64,000 bases of DNA, from NCBI GenBank assembly GCA_018340375.1, contig JAFFJZ010000042.1, forward strand, positions 310,001 to 374,000, in the 5' to 3' direction. Origin of the DNA: Gonatopus flavifemur (lineage: Eukaryota > Arthropoda > Insecta > Hymenoptera > Dryinidae). Position 1 is the first letter of the stretch. Each line of letters opens with the position of its first letter. The translations under genes and the position numbers were made by a program. Below are positions 24,801 to 35,844 of the stretch, one piece after another. The notes below the pieces were generated by a model. It had not been told where the DNA came from. It searched no databases and was given only the letters and a program-made list of their open reading frames with translations.

Positions 24801-24845
24801 TGGCGGATAATAGACAGGGGTGGAGGGTTCCATCAAATCAGTCGT
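21811..24845 (+). pseudogene. RTE endonuclease-reverse transcriptase, broken by stops
   Basis: The protein would nick target DNA and copy the element RNA into it. Endonuclease motifs appear in order: VGAWNVRSL, MGISEMRW (catalytic E), MGDWNAVGG and DIDSDHNM. Reverse transcriptase follows: NNKAPGIDGI, DQFGFRKNRGT, motif A as DLQKASDNVDW (Ser where Phe is usual), RQGCSLSPLISNLY and the catalytic FADDIAILA. The C-terminal CETWTM...MWCHRRML block typical of RTE is at 24480-24560. All of 21811-24615 is in one frame, interrupted by in-frame stops at 22072 (TGA), 22618 (TAG), 24400 (TGA), 24406 (TAA) and 24613 (TAA). A frame change near 24670 precedes the last part (GKMNGKTGKGRPRASY). It is therefore inactive but only modestly decayed. 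Confidence 0.88.
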
Positions 24846-24875
24846 AAGACTGATTACTTCATGATGATGATGATT
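21811..24875 (+). mobile_element. RTE-type LINE (non-LTR retrotransposon)
   Basis: This is one RTE (BovB-like) element in sense orientation with endonuclease, reverse transcriptase and the typical C-terminal region. It ends in the short tandem tail atgatgatgatg at 24861-24872, which is the normal 3' end of RTE elements instead of poly(A). The exact 5' end is uncertain and may lie up to about 120 bp upstream of 21811. No target duplication was identified. Confidence 0.85.
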
Positions 24876-25380
24876 CATCGCTCAAGATTGATTTTCACTC
24901 CTTGATTCCTTGATTTTTATCATTTTGCTCATGAGTTGCTCAATTTCCATTGCTTCCCTTGATAATTGCTCAAAATTGATTATGTTGTTTTGTTTTGTGT
25001 CAATTCCCTGAAATTGCCCAAATCTCACTTGATTTTGATTGCTCAAAATTGCTGTTTCAGTCGCTTGAAAATCGCATTCGCTCGGAGTTGCTCAAATTCT
25101 GTTTGAGATTGATTCTTGTTCCAATTACTCAAAGTGGCTTCACTTCAGTTGCTCGAAAATGTTGATCGAAATTGTTGTATCCCAGTTGTTAAGGATAGCT
25201 CTATTTTCTCTGATGAAAAAATGGCTCACAACTGTTTAGTTGCTCAAAATCGTTTGGTCACGCAAAATTATTTAGTTGCTCGAAATGGTTGGATCGCTCA
25301 AAACATCCCCAAGTTGCTCAAAAATAGTTGAGTTGCTCAAAATTATCCTGTTGTGGTTGCTCGAAATGATTCTTGGATTA
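24876..25380. repeat. Degenerate short repeat with core GTTGCTCAAAAT
   Basis: The word 'ttgctcaaaat', 'ttgctcgaaat' or a close variant occurs more than ten times at irregular spacing of about 18-35 bases, densest at 25070-25370. Short ORFs here (for example 25116-25331) read the repeat as LVAQN-type strings. It starts directly after the RTE tail. Confidence 0.65.
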
Positions 25381-26433
25381 TCTTTTGTTTTTTTGTTGGA
25401 GAATTTACAAATGCGTTCTCGACTTTGTTTGCGACCGTGACTTGGATCGTGCTCTCGTTCGTTGCTGTGTCTCTGAATGCGTCCTCCAGTTTGTCCGTCA
25501 CCGTGACTTGGAATTCTCTACAAAAGATAATTCCGATTCCGATTCAAATCATTCGAATTATGATTCGAGTAATAGCTTATGATGATTCAATTCCATTGAG
25601 TAATTGAATTTGTTCCAAAGTGAAGATAGGCTTGAATATTCCGTATGCAGAGTTCAGAAATTACGTTGAGCTCTTGTTCGTTATTCAAAAATCTCGTTTG
25701 AGATTTGAAAAATAGTGATAATTCGAGAATAAATGAAAATTTGAAAAAATATAACTCCCTTCTCCAATGCTCTGTGCGTTTGGTCCTACCGATTGCGCCA
25801 AAAATTTTATCCCTATGTCACGTCCAGAGTTATTCGAAGAACATTACCTTGAGTAACAACAGGATAGGAATAGATATGAATATCATCACCTTGGAACATA
25901 AGTTCCCGTATTCTGTGTCATGGACAAGAATGGGGGGGAACAGAGCAGTCAGGGGAGGAAAGTTGGATGAAAGAATTGAATTTATGATGAAAATATCATA
26001 TTCAAGAGTAGGATAAACCAATATAAGACAATTCTTTCCCAGCCAACTTTGTAATGTACTCTCTTGAATTGAGGGATTTCCTAAATTTCTATTTTAATGA
26101 GAGAGATAATTCGAAGTTCAAGATCAGTAAAATGATTTGTTCCTTCCTATAAAAGTCCACACTTACCACTTCCCTCGAAGATTGGTGAGAAAATGAACCC
26201 GAATAAAGAGTCGGAAGGACTTGTAGTTAATTATCGAGAGGGGTAGTGGTGTTTATTTAGGGTACAATTGAAATGAGCACTCGTTATTAGGGGGGAAGGA
26301 AAATTATATTCTCTCAACTGATGAATACAATGTTTTTTCCAAATTCTTCCTTCTCCGGCGGTGGCGATTTGTGCCTCAACGCCTGAAACACGCAACCCTA
26401 AGATATGTTTCTCCACAAATAGCTTCTGGAAAT
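25381..26433. other. Non-coding stretch left of the gypsy element
   Basis: No gene recognised. Several overlapping short ORFs on both strands have no family features. Confidence 0.4.
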
Positions 26434-26437
26434 ATCT
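26434..26437. repeat. Target-site duplication ATCT (left copy)
   Basis: ATCT immediately precedes the left LTR and is repeated immediately after the right LTR at 35841-35844. Four-base duplications are common for Ty3/gypsy insertions in insects. Confidence 0.6.
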
Positions 26438-27226
26438 TGTCACGTCGTGAATAATACTCACGGAATGGGGCACAGACACCCCAACGAAATTGTCAACGAA
26501 CGGTAGTGGTCCAAAATGGCCGTCAGCGACGTGTCACCCTTACGTGGACTCACCTTTTCTCTCTTCCTGTTTCAAATAGCGGTATAACGGCGCTCTCTCT
26601 CTCTGGTCCACCCTCTCACTGCTCGACTGAAGCTCCAGGCCGCGGAGGCAGCGTGGGTCGACGGGAGGGTGGGAGACCACTCACCACGTGTGTTGAAACA
26701 ACGATGGTAATTATAAAACAACGATATAACTTAGCGATATAAACGACAAGACGACACTGTCGCTATACTGCGTTGAGCGACGAGACGAAACCTCCGATTC
26801 CCCTCCAAGCGGGACCCTATACCAGCGTGGCTGACCGTTATTGGTTCGCCGTGAATCAGGCGAGATGACGTCATCGGCATCCACGGTTGCGGCGTAGCTA
26901 AGACCGACGGTTTCCCATAGACGGCGCAAGCGGTAGATAACGATAATCGTAGCGGAAGATGGTGTTCTCTGCACCATGGTCCTTGTAACTTGAAGGTGGT
27001 AGATCTGAGGTCGATAATCGATCAATCCGCACCAGTAATCGGTGACCTTATAGGTGGTGGTTGCGTGGTGAGAGATGTCGCCACTCGTAACAAACGTTGT
27101 CGGAAAATAGTGAGCGACAAATACAAAATAATATGAATGTGCCATCCCGGGAGGAAAGAGAGTGCAGTCTTGTCGATAGGTTGATTGAATATCCAAAATC
27201 GTGACGATCTCCATCAAATCGTCACT
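26438..27226 (-). repeat. 3' LTR (left copy, 789 bp)
   Basis: It begins TGTCACGTCGTGAATA on the plus strand and ends 'aaatcgtcact'. It aligns to 34836-35840 from end to end, except that about 216 bp between 'ggagggt' and 'gaccactcaccac' in the right copy are absent here. It includes a CT run ('ctctctctctct' near 26593), the complement of a GAGA-type repeat. Confidence 0.9.
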
Positions 27227-27250
27227 CCCCGCCCGCCCCAGACGGGGGCG
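27226..27250 (-). other. Polypurine tract of the gypsy element
   Basis: On the minus strand a G-rich purine run (GGGGCGGGCGGGGA) with one or two C interruptions directly precedes the 3' LTR. This is the position of the plus-strand primer in LTR retrotransposons. The interruptions are unusual for a functional tract. Confidence 0.5.
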
Positions 27251-27589
27251 ACACGCGGTACAGCGGCATAGCGCCCGCAGTGTGCTCAAAACAAAAAAAA
27301 ACAACAGAGGATCGACATTCCACTTCGGTTCCTCCCGAGTTGGATGGTTAGCTCGATCTCCTCGTCACCAGAGGGAAGCCCTGGGCACTCCTCCCCCCTC
27401 GGACAACCAAAAAAAACTATGAAATTCTTCGGGATTCCGCGACCAAGGCAACCATCCGCAAAGCCAACCTGCTCCACAGCGCAACCACGAAAATAAACAA
27501 CTAGATCACTAGCCCGCAGGCTAGACTCACTCCTGCGCGCGTTGGAACCTACGGAACAAACACAAGGCTGACACAAAAAAAACTTGGGA

Positions 27590-30500
27590 TTACTCTCGAA
27601 AGATCTTAAGGTCTGTCACATGCACTTCCTCCACCAAGTTTCCATTTTCGGTGACTGATTCTACTACCACGGGAGAAATGACTTTCGAGATTGTGTAAGG
27701 TCCCTCATACTTTGGGGCTAGCTTCGCCGCGAAATAATTGTAGGAGGACGAGAGCCGATGTTTTCTCGTCCACACTCGGTCCCCCTTCGTGAACGTCACC
27801 TCTCGACGTGAAGGGTTGTAGGATTTTTCGTGCCACGAGTGGGCCTTTTCAATATAATATAACACAAAATGTCTTATTTCCACCACGTGCGTCATACGTA
27901 TGGACCACTCTCTGGGAAACGATTCCAGATCGATGTCCCGTAAGTCGGCAGTTTCGAAACATATAGGTGTCAAGGGTCCACGCCCCATGTTCAAAAACGC
28001 GGGACTAACTCCGGTCGTGCTATGTATCGCGGTATTATACGCTTGACGCAAATACGGTGAATATTTGTCCCATTCGCGGTGGTTATTCTCTAAGTAACCC
28101 CGAATCATTGTTTTGAAGGTACGATTGACGCGCTCTACCGGGTCGGCTTGAGGATGATAAGGCGGAATAGTTCGTTGCTTAATACCGAAGAACTCCGAAA
28201 CGGAGTCCATCAGTTTGTTTACAAATCTGCTACCATTATTCGAGAAGAGAACTTGAGGGGTTTTCCAACGACAAATAACAAGATCTTCTAATGCCTCAAT
28301 GACGTTCTTCGCGTTAGCTTTCGGCAACGGGGCTACTTCGATATATTTTGTAAACCAGTCCATAATGACTAGAAGGTAGGATTTTCGGTTCAACGAAGGC
28401 GGTAACGGACCGACAATATCGATCGCGACAACTTCCCAAGGTTCGGAGATGGTACGAGAGCCCATAAGTCCAGCAGGCTTGACCTACTTGACCTTCTGAG
28501 CTTGGCATTCTACATAGTTCCTCACGTAATTTTCGAAGTCTTTGAACATGCCAGGCCAATAATAACGAATCAAAGCTCTGTCATACGATTTGCGCACTCC
28601 CAAGTGGCCAGCTTGGAGAGCGCTGTGACATTCGGTAAAGACCTTATCTCGATCTGATCGAGGAACGACAAGTTTCCATTCATTCGAATCGGTAATGACT
28701 TGATCGATAAGAGGATTCCGGATCCCCCGATATAACTGGTGGTTCCGAATTCGCCAATCAGACCAACGATTGGGATGCTTTGAAACAGCTTGAAATCTAC
28801 GAGAATACCAGTCTTCGTCGTTGTGCTCGATCGCGGTAATTGCTTCGACTTCATCCTCATACATACGAGAAAGTGCATACGGCACGTGGTGTAGGGCACG
28901 CTCACGATGGATAATTTCGGAATCGTACTCAGCCAAGGCTGCAGCCCATCTTCCCAATCTACCACTAGGGTTGTGGAGATTATGAAGCTATCGTTAACTA
29001 GCGTGATCGGTAATGACCTTGAAGGAATCACCTTCAAGGTACTCTTGGAACTTCTCAATCGCCCACACCACGGCGAGATACTCCTCCTCGGTAACGGTAT
29101 ATTTACGCTCGGCCTGGGTCATGGTTCGGCTAGCATAAGCGATTACACGTTCTTTATCATCCTCGACTTGCGTTAAAACGGCGTCTAACCCGAAACTACT
29201 CGCGTCCGTCTGCAGCGTGAATCCTTTCTCGAAATCGGGACACGATAACACTAGAGCAGTAGCGAGAGATTGTTTCAATAACATAAATGCGTTATCCTGC
29301 TCCAATTCCCAATGGGACGATACATTTTCCCGCAGTAACCGAGTCGAGGTCTCCGCTACAGCCGCATAATTATCGATATACGAACGATGCCAGGAGGTCA
29401 TTCCGAGAAAACGCCATTGCTGTCTTGGGTTCCGTGGTGGTGGGTATTCCAACATACGTCGAACCTTCTCAGGATCGGCTTGTATGCCGTCAGCGTTGAT
29501 CAAAACCTGAGATATTCAACCTCGTCACAACACCATCTACATTTCTACGGGTTCATTACGAGACCCAACTCCTTTATCCGACCCAGCACTTTTTCGAGTC
29601 AAAACATATGCTCTTCAAAGGTGGAGGAAACAACGATGATATCGTCGACATACGAAAAAGCGTGTGGTTCGAATTCGGGACAGATGATCCTATCTACCAA
29701 ACGCTGAGGAGTGGCTGGTGCTCCCGATACTCCATACGGCATCCGAGTAAATTGGTATAACCCACGACCAGGGACGGTAAAAGCGGTAATTTCACGGCAA
29801 GACGGATCAAATGGAATTTGGTGACAGGCCTGCGAGAGATCAATGGTCGAGATGTAATGAGCTTCGTTGAGTCCATTCAAAATATAGCGAGAATACTTCA
29901 ATGGGTACGCATCTTTATTACATACGGAATTAACTTTTCGATAATCCACACAAAAGCGATAATAATCATCGTCGGGTTTCTTAACCATCACCACCGGGCT
30001 TGACCATTCACTCTGAGATGGTTCGATAATACCTTCCTCTAGCATATTATGCACCTTTTCGTGCATGATTGCCAGAATTCTCGGCGATACGAGATAATGT
30101 TGCTGTTCAATCGGTACGTGACCCCGTGGATCCAAATGATGCGATGTCCATGTCGTTGGTTCCGACAAGCTAGCGGAATAATCGATTATTTCCTCTAGTA
30201 TTGCTTTCAATTTTTCTCGCTCAAAATTCGACAAAGTTTCCAACCCGTTACAAAGTATTCCCGAGATATTAAGGTCTACCGGCACTGAAGGATGCCAATT
30301 TTCTGAGTTAGAGTCTAATCTCCATCGATTTCTCGCTCCATCAATCCAAATTACAAAAATTCTTACAAAATCGACACCTAGTACGCAATCAATCTCTAAT
30401 GCGGGATAGATTACGCAACCCATACGTCTTTCCACACTTTCACATCTCACCGGAATGTCCACCTCCCCCCTAAGAGGGTCGGTACAGCCGTTAGCAACCT

Positions 30501-31107
30501 TTACCGTTTCACAGGTAGGCTCACGAACGGTAGCATTCAACTTCCGTAATGAATCTGAATTCAAGTGACGAAAGAATGTACGGGAAGCTCCTGTATCCAG
30601 CAAGGCGCGAAAAGACTGTCCAGCGATGTCGATATCGATATAGGATCGGCAATGCCAATCTGCTTTGACGAGATCGCAATACTGATAAAGCTCACTGGTG
30701 ATCGTATTACCCTTATCGAGACTGTGGGCTCTCGGAATCCCATCCTCGATACACGAGGCTACAGAACTTAAGTCGTCCCAAACCGACGATAACTTCACGG
30801 AACTGACTTGATCACTTTCGACATCGTGCCCGATATTCACGGTATTTCCTTCCGAACTCACACTGCCTTCGGGACGGGAACTATTGTCAGTCACATGGAC
30901 TAACGCCTCAACGATGAATTCCCCGGAAGTGCTGGTCGAAGTTTCGGTATCATCCTCAATGAAACCCTTCAAATTTTTTCCACGACAATCATTCATGGTA
31001 TAATTTTTGTCAATCGACTCGATTTGGTCGAAGTCGGGATCTGAACTCGGTAGTACTGAAGGATTGGTTAGATTATTCTGCGAAATTTTTCCGGAAGTCG
31101 ACCCCAC
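27590..31107 (-). pseudogene. gypsy pol: protease, RT, RNase H, integrase
   Basis: The protein would process gag-pol, copy RNA to DNA and insert the copy. Protease: FRALLDTGASRTFF (catalytic DTGA) near 30620. RT: YYRFCVDYRKVN, ISTIDLSQACHQI, TRMPYGVSGAPATPQ and the catalytic SYVDDIIV near 29650. RNase H: LQTDASSFGLDAVL, EEEYLAVVWAI, KVITDHAS. Integrase: an HHCC finger whose first Cys is Tyr (NYVECQAQK), VVAIDIVGPLPP (first catalytic D), LFSNNGSRF where the family has SDNG so the second catalytic Asp is Asn, PVERVNRTFKTM (catalytic E), and a YEGPYTISK GPY/F module. The frame changes between RT and RNase H (about 29500-29600) and again near 28960-28990, and a TAG interrupts integrase near 28478. 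Non-functional. Confidence 0.9.
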
Positions 31108-31154
31108 TACCCTATTTGGCGGTATCGTGGTCCGGTATTGAGTGGGGATGGCCC

Positions 31155-33008
31155 TTAGGACCCGTCTGGGCCCCCTTTCATGTTTCTCGGATTACATTTT
31201 GGGCAAGACTTAACATATTCTCCCTTTTTCCCACAGCGATAACCAAATATTTTCCGCTTCTCCTTATACTGCGAGGATCGGTGGCCTGATTTCCCATAAT
31301 TCCAGCAGTTTTCCTGGAAACGGACCTCACAGGAAGCCCTAGAATCGGTAGATTGTTGCGAACTTGCGGTAGACGAGGACGTTACGGTACGCGTGCGGGA
31401 GGGATCCTCCCGAGATTTCCCAAAAGTCTTGACTGCGGCTTTGGCGGTATCTACCTTTTCCGGAGAGGTTACTCCCGCATATGTTTGATTGGTCGGTTTC
31501 GAGTTGACGGGTGGTTTTCGTACGGGACTTGAGATTCGCAAATCTTCGACGCTGTGAATTTCTTCACGCTGGGTCCTATGTTTCGTCGGTTTGTACGCGA
31601 ATTTCGGAACGGGGAGGAACTCCGGCGGCGGGAACGAGCTGTAATCAATTGATCGGAGCTGCTTCGCAACCCGCAAGGCGATACTCATCAATTCTCGATA
31701 CGTCGAGAACTGGTTTCGTTCAATTTTGCTGCGAAAGGCTGGTTGCAGGTTGTTATAAGCTGCATTCAATTGACGCTGTACGTGCTTGCAAATCACGCTT
31801 GCAGTGCTACCTTTCGGTGGAACGCAGGGTCCTCGTATCTCTGTTGGAAGCTCTGGCGGGACTCATCGGAACTGCGGGAGTACTTGGCGGAAATGCAGTA
31901 CCAGTTCAAGGCTTTGTCTTGGAACATTGAAGGTAAGACCGCCAGAAGCCCATTCTCGGTAAGGCCTGAAACGTTTCGATACTCATCTAATAAAAGGAGA
32001 AAATTCTCTGCTGACTCGTTAGGCGAACCAGCAAACGGAAGTTTCCAATCGGGAGCAATCGCGATCGCGGCACGTATATGTTGCGATGTATCGTGCGATC
32101 ACAGAGAGGATTGAGAAGAGGGCATGGTGTGGCCTAAGGAACTTGACGGTATCGCTTGCGATCCGGGATTCGGGATCCGATAATCGGCCGAAGACGAACT
32201 TGGATGGTCCGGACTTACCGGATGTACCGAAATAGTCGTTGGTGCATTCGGAGGGTACGAGTAGGGGGGCCAATATGGGTTCATGGGATACCCCATTGTT
32301 TGGCCCAATCCTTGAGAATCTTCCTGTTCTGAAGGAACCGTGGGGTGAAAAATCCCCAGGCCAGGGCGGACACGGAGTCGAGGTCGGCATCGATGTCATA
32401 TGTGGGACCGAAGCACCGAAAAACAAGGGGTTGGTTGGCCCACGATACTCCCGAACTGAGGGAAGTCCCGTCGACATAGCCGACTGTGTCACGGTGACGG
32501 TGGTCACGGTAGCGGTAGAAATATCGACGGTGGCCACATTGGGTGGATACAAATCGGCAGGAGTGTGATCAATGCGGCTCCTCTCAGCCGACGGCACGGG
32601 ATTTTCCGAGACTGCGGTATTGTTGTGCGCTATTACGGATCGGGCTCGCCACGGTAACTCATCCTGATCCGACCACTGCACCGTCCCGTCCCCTTCGACT
32701 CGTGAACAATGTCGAAGCAGTCGATCCCGATGGGTTCCGAGGTCACCCGCCAGGTTGAGTCGCGATATTCTGAGCAAACGATTGACTTCCCCTTCCGACA
32801 ACCCCCCTGCCCACTCGGCCGCAGTAGTGTTGGCCCTATCGTTGTCGCCCTGTTCCAAAATGATCGTTCGATGGGCGCGGGAACTCCTCAAACAACGAGA
32901 CTCGTTCATTTGATCAACGTAAGGAAATCTTTGTAGAATACCCGGTAGTTTGAATGAATTCTCGTCGCATAGCGATTGGTCGCGATAAAAGAACGCGTTG
33001 GAAACCAC
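31155..33008 (-). pseudogene. gypsy gag, frameshifted, with degraded zinc knuckles
   Basis: Gag would form the particle and bind the element RNA. The N-terminal frame (33008 to about 32100) includes a SAP-like stretch LSEGEVNRLLRISRLNLAGD and a long Pro/Ser/Thr-rich linker. The capsid-type region (WKLPFAGSPNESAENF, then FQDKALNWYCISAKYSRS) lies in another frame at about 32090-31800. The C-terminal frame, 31796-31155, carries two CCHC knuckles in ruins: CWNYGKSGHRSSQY has Tyr at the second and fourth ligands, and GYRCGKKGEYVKSC has Gly for the first Cys and Tyr for His. At least two frameshifts separate the pieces. Confidence 0.85.
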
Positions 33009-34812
33009 AAATAAAATAAAGACAAAGGACTCAATGTGATCCGAAAAATTATCTCCGCCAGGGACACAACGCTATAACGGAATTACGTATCGACAACGTT
33101 ACGAAATGAGCCGCGGAACAAATGGATTGCTCGCGGAACGTGAATTATTCGAACCGTATAATTAAGAGGCCCATACGTCGACATCCTCTTCTGAAAAGCT
33201 TAGAAAAAGAAACAAAATGCAAAAAAAAGATGTGATACGGTAATTAATAGGATACAATAATCGAAATCCGTGTTGAGATACTCTCGGTCTTTCGCAAACC
33301 AGGTATTCTCAACGAGAATGTTCAAATAAAAAATCAGAAGAGATTCGATATCTCCCCCCTTGAATGGTTCCTCTCTCCCACCCCTCACGTCGAGAGGTCG
33401 AATTTCAACCGGAATAATTTTTCCAGCCGATGGGTTCGATTTAAAAAAAAAAGGGACAGGAAAAGAAAAAAAAATCTCAGGAAAAGAAAAAAAAATGGTT
33501 CAGGAATCCTTCTTGTTAGAGTTTTTCTTCCTCTTTCTCGCTTATGGAGCCCAGCTGTTCGGATAGCTCATTGAACGGTATTCATTAATCAATCTGTAGA
33601 TAGATAGATATATATAGATATATACGTATATATGTATATATCCATATATACCACGTGAACAAGAACTGATGCTCAAACAATCACTCATTTATTCAAGAAG
33701 TCTCGAGCAATCGTTCTGATCATGCAGCCGCAAGCAACAATGCGAAAAATTAGAAATAGAGAGAAGCGTAAGAGAGCGGTACTACTCAAGCATGCGAGTG
33801 AGAGGTTGGTAGAGCCAAGAACATATGGTGAGTGCATACGTTGAAAGCATCACGCAACGCGTAGGCGCAGCTCTACGTTGGGTGACTTCGCGCGGGGGAC
33901 GAGAGGAACCGAAAGAATCGACGCCACATTCGGTGACGTCACGACACGACGAAGCAACTTTGCGTATATCTATACCAAGCTCGTCCCTTGTACGAGCGGT
34001 AATGGCGAAACTGATACTTCCGAGACGGGAGACCTCTCTCTCGTACTTGTTCGCCATAGATCGCCACGTGTCTGCATGACGATCGATATCGAACCACAGA
34101 ACGGGAGAAGGAGAAGGGAGCACAAGGAGAGAGAATGTAAAGCAAAAGGAAAATGCACAAGGGAATGACCACGTTTCGAAACGTTCAGAAGAGATTCTCC
34201 CACAAGACAGAAATAAATCGATACATGCACGGTATTGCCGTGACTTTGTGAATGGTTGCCTAAATAATAAAAAAAAATTCCGAATGCATAAAAAAGAATA
34301 TAACCCGGATCATTCAAGGTTTCACGAGAATCGGCAGCTCGCTCGTTAGGTGAGAAGGAAACAAAAAAAAATGCTTCCGATTCTCGCGAATGAGTTCATA
34401 CTCTGACGAGAAGACCGCAAACATGTCCTTAAAAGTCGAAGACGCGTGTTATTCAGACATGTTTAACCGTCTTCGAGTTTCGAACACACCCGATGGCGTT
34501 AAGAAATTGTGTGTGCAAAATCCCATAGGTACATAATTGTACATCAACAAAAAAAATTAATTGGACGAAGACAAGCGTCGCAAAAAGCACGTGCGTGGGT
34601 GTGTTCTCCCGAAAGATACCGTGTTCACGGGAAGCGAGAACACGAAAGATTGAGAGAGAAAGCGTTATCTTTACGGCAGGGAGAACAAAAAACGTTAGCG
34701 AGATATACGAAGTGGAACAAACTGATTCAAATTTCATTGAAAACGTTACTTATACAGAAAAAAATGGGGAGAACAACACAAAAAAGGGAAAATCCACAAC
34801 GTGAGGTCATGG
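33009..34812 (-). other. Long 5' leader of the gypsy element
   Basis: About 1.8 kb separates the primer site from the first recognisable gag frame. I see no conserved protein in it. It contains two inverted repeats able to form hairpins: 'tcgaagacg' with 'cgtcttcga' at 34437-34479, and 'cgagaatcgg' with 'ccgattctcg' at 34324-34387. A (TAGA/TATA)n microsatellite lies at 33598-33650. Long leaders are known in some insect Ty3/gypsy elements and may hold the packaging signal. Confidence 0.55.
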
Positions 34813-34829
34813 CCCTACGTTGGGCGCCA
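34813..34829 (-). other. Primer-binding site, tRNA-Lys type
   Basis: On the minus strand the sequence reads TGGCGCCCAACGTAGGG, 6 bases inside the 5' LTR. It complements the 3' end of an insect tRNA-Lys (CUU) as I remember it (..CCCCACGUUGGGCGCCA) with one mismatch. The position and the TGG start are those of a retrotransposon primer site. Confidence 0.75.
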
Positions 34830-34835
34830 AAAAGA

Positions 34836-35840
34836 TGTCACGTCGTGAATAAAATTCACGGAATGGGGCACAGAAACCCCAACGAAATGGTCCACGAACG
34901 GTAGTGGCCCAAGATGGCCGTCAGCGACGTGTCACCCTCACGTGGACTTACCTTTTCTTTCCTTCTGTTTCGATAGCGGTATAACAGCTCTCTCTCTCTC
35001 TCTCTCCGTTCCACCCTCTTACTGCTCGGCTCAAGCTCCAGGCCGTGGAAGCAGCGTGGGACCACGGGAGGGTCGAGAATCGGTCCCGAAGGGACCACAA
35101 ACAACACCCTGGGTTTAGTTTCCCACACACACACAATTTATTTACACCTGAGTGATCGGCTTATTCGATGCGAACAATATTATATGACGAATGATAGGCC
35201 CAAAGAAAATCAAGGAGCGTTCCACCCCGGGATAACCAAGTGGCTCGATATAATTGCAATGTGATCTTCGGAAAACCCGCGTTCGAAAGACCACTCACCA
35301 CGTGTGTTGAAACAACGATAGTAATTATATAACAACGGTATAACTCAGCGATATAAACGACAAGACGACCCTGTCGCTATGCTGCGTTGAGCGACGAGAC
35401 GAAACCTCCAATATCCCTCCAAGCGGGACCCTATACCAGCGTGGCTGACCGTTATTGATTCGTTGTGGATCAGGCGAGATGACGTCATTGGCATCCACGG
35501 TTGCGGCGTGGCTAAGACCGATGGTTTCCCATAGACGGCGCCAGCGGTGGATGACGATAATCGTAGCGGGAGATGGTGCTCTCTGCACCATGGTCCTTGT
35601 AACTTGAAGGTGGTAAATCTGAGGTCGATAATCGATCAATCCGCACCAGTAATCGGTAACCCCATAGGTGGTGGTTGCGTGGTAAGAGATGTCGCCACTC
35701 GTAACAAACGTTGTCGGAAAATAGTTAGTGACAAATACAAAATAATATGAATGTGCCATCCATGGAGGAAAGAGAGTGCAGTCTCGTCAATAGGTTAATT
35801 AAATATTCAAAATCGTGACGATCTCCAAGAAATCGTCACA
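34836..35840 (-). repeat. 5' LTR (right copy, 1005 bp)
   Basis: It starts 'tgtcacgtcgtgaataaaat' and ends 'aaatcgtcaca' on the plus strand. Compared with the left LTR it has about 216 extra bases (approximately 35070-35285), including 'gagtgatcggcttattcgat'. A longer CT run ('ctctctctctctctct' near 34990) is present. Scattered substitutions between the LTRs show the insertion is not recent. Confidence 0.9.
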
Positions 35841-35844
35841 ATCT
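35841..35844. repeat. Target-site duplication ATCT (right copy)
   Basis: See 26434-26437. Confidence 0.6.

Larger units (their letters stand above)
26438..35840 (-). mobile_element. Ty3/gypsy LTR retrotransposon, defective
   Basis: This 9.4-kb element is on the minus strand. From its 5' end (right side) it has a 1005-bp LTR, a tRNA-Lys primer site, a long leader of about 1.8 kb, gag, pol in the order protease, RT, RNase H, integrase (the Ty3/gypsy order), a purine tract and a 789-bp LTR. No room or sequence for env exists between the integrase stop (27590) and the left LTR (27226). Every ORF carries lesions, so it can no longer move by itself. Flanking ATCT duplications indicate one insertion event. 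Confidence 0.9.

Noticed and set aside
26711..27576. 197-residue and smaller ORFs in the left LTR, with a near copy at 35325-35759
   Set aside because: They are within LTR sequence and repeat in both LTRs; no protein family is recognisable.
27227..27589. Possible env gene in the gypsy element
   Set aside because: Only about 360 bases lie between the integrase stop and the LTR, with no signal peptide or membrane segment in the right frame.
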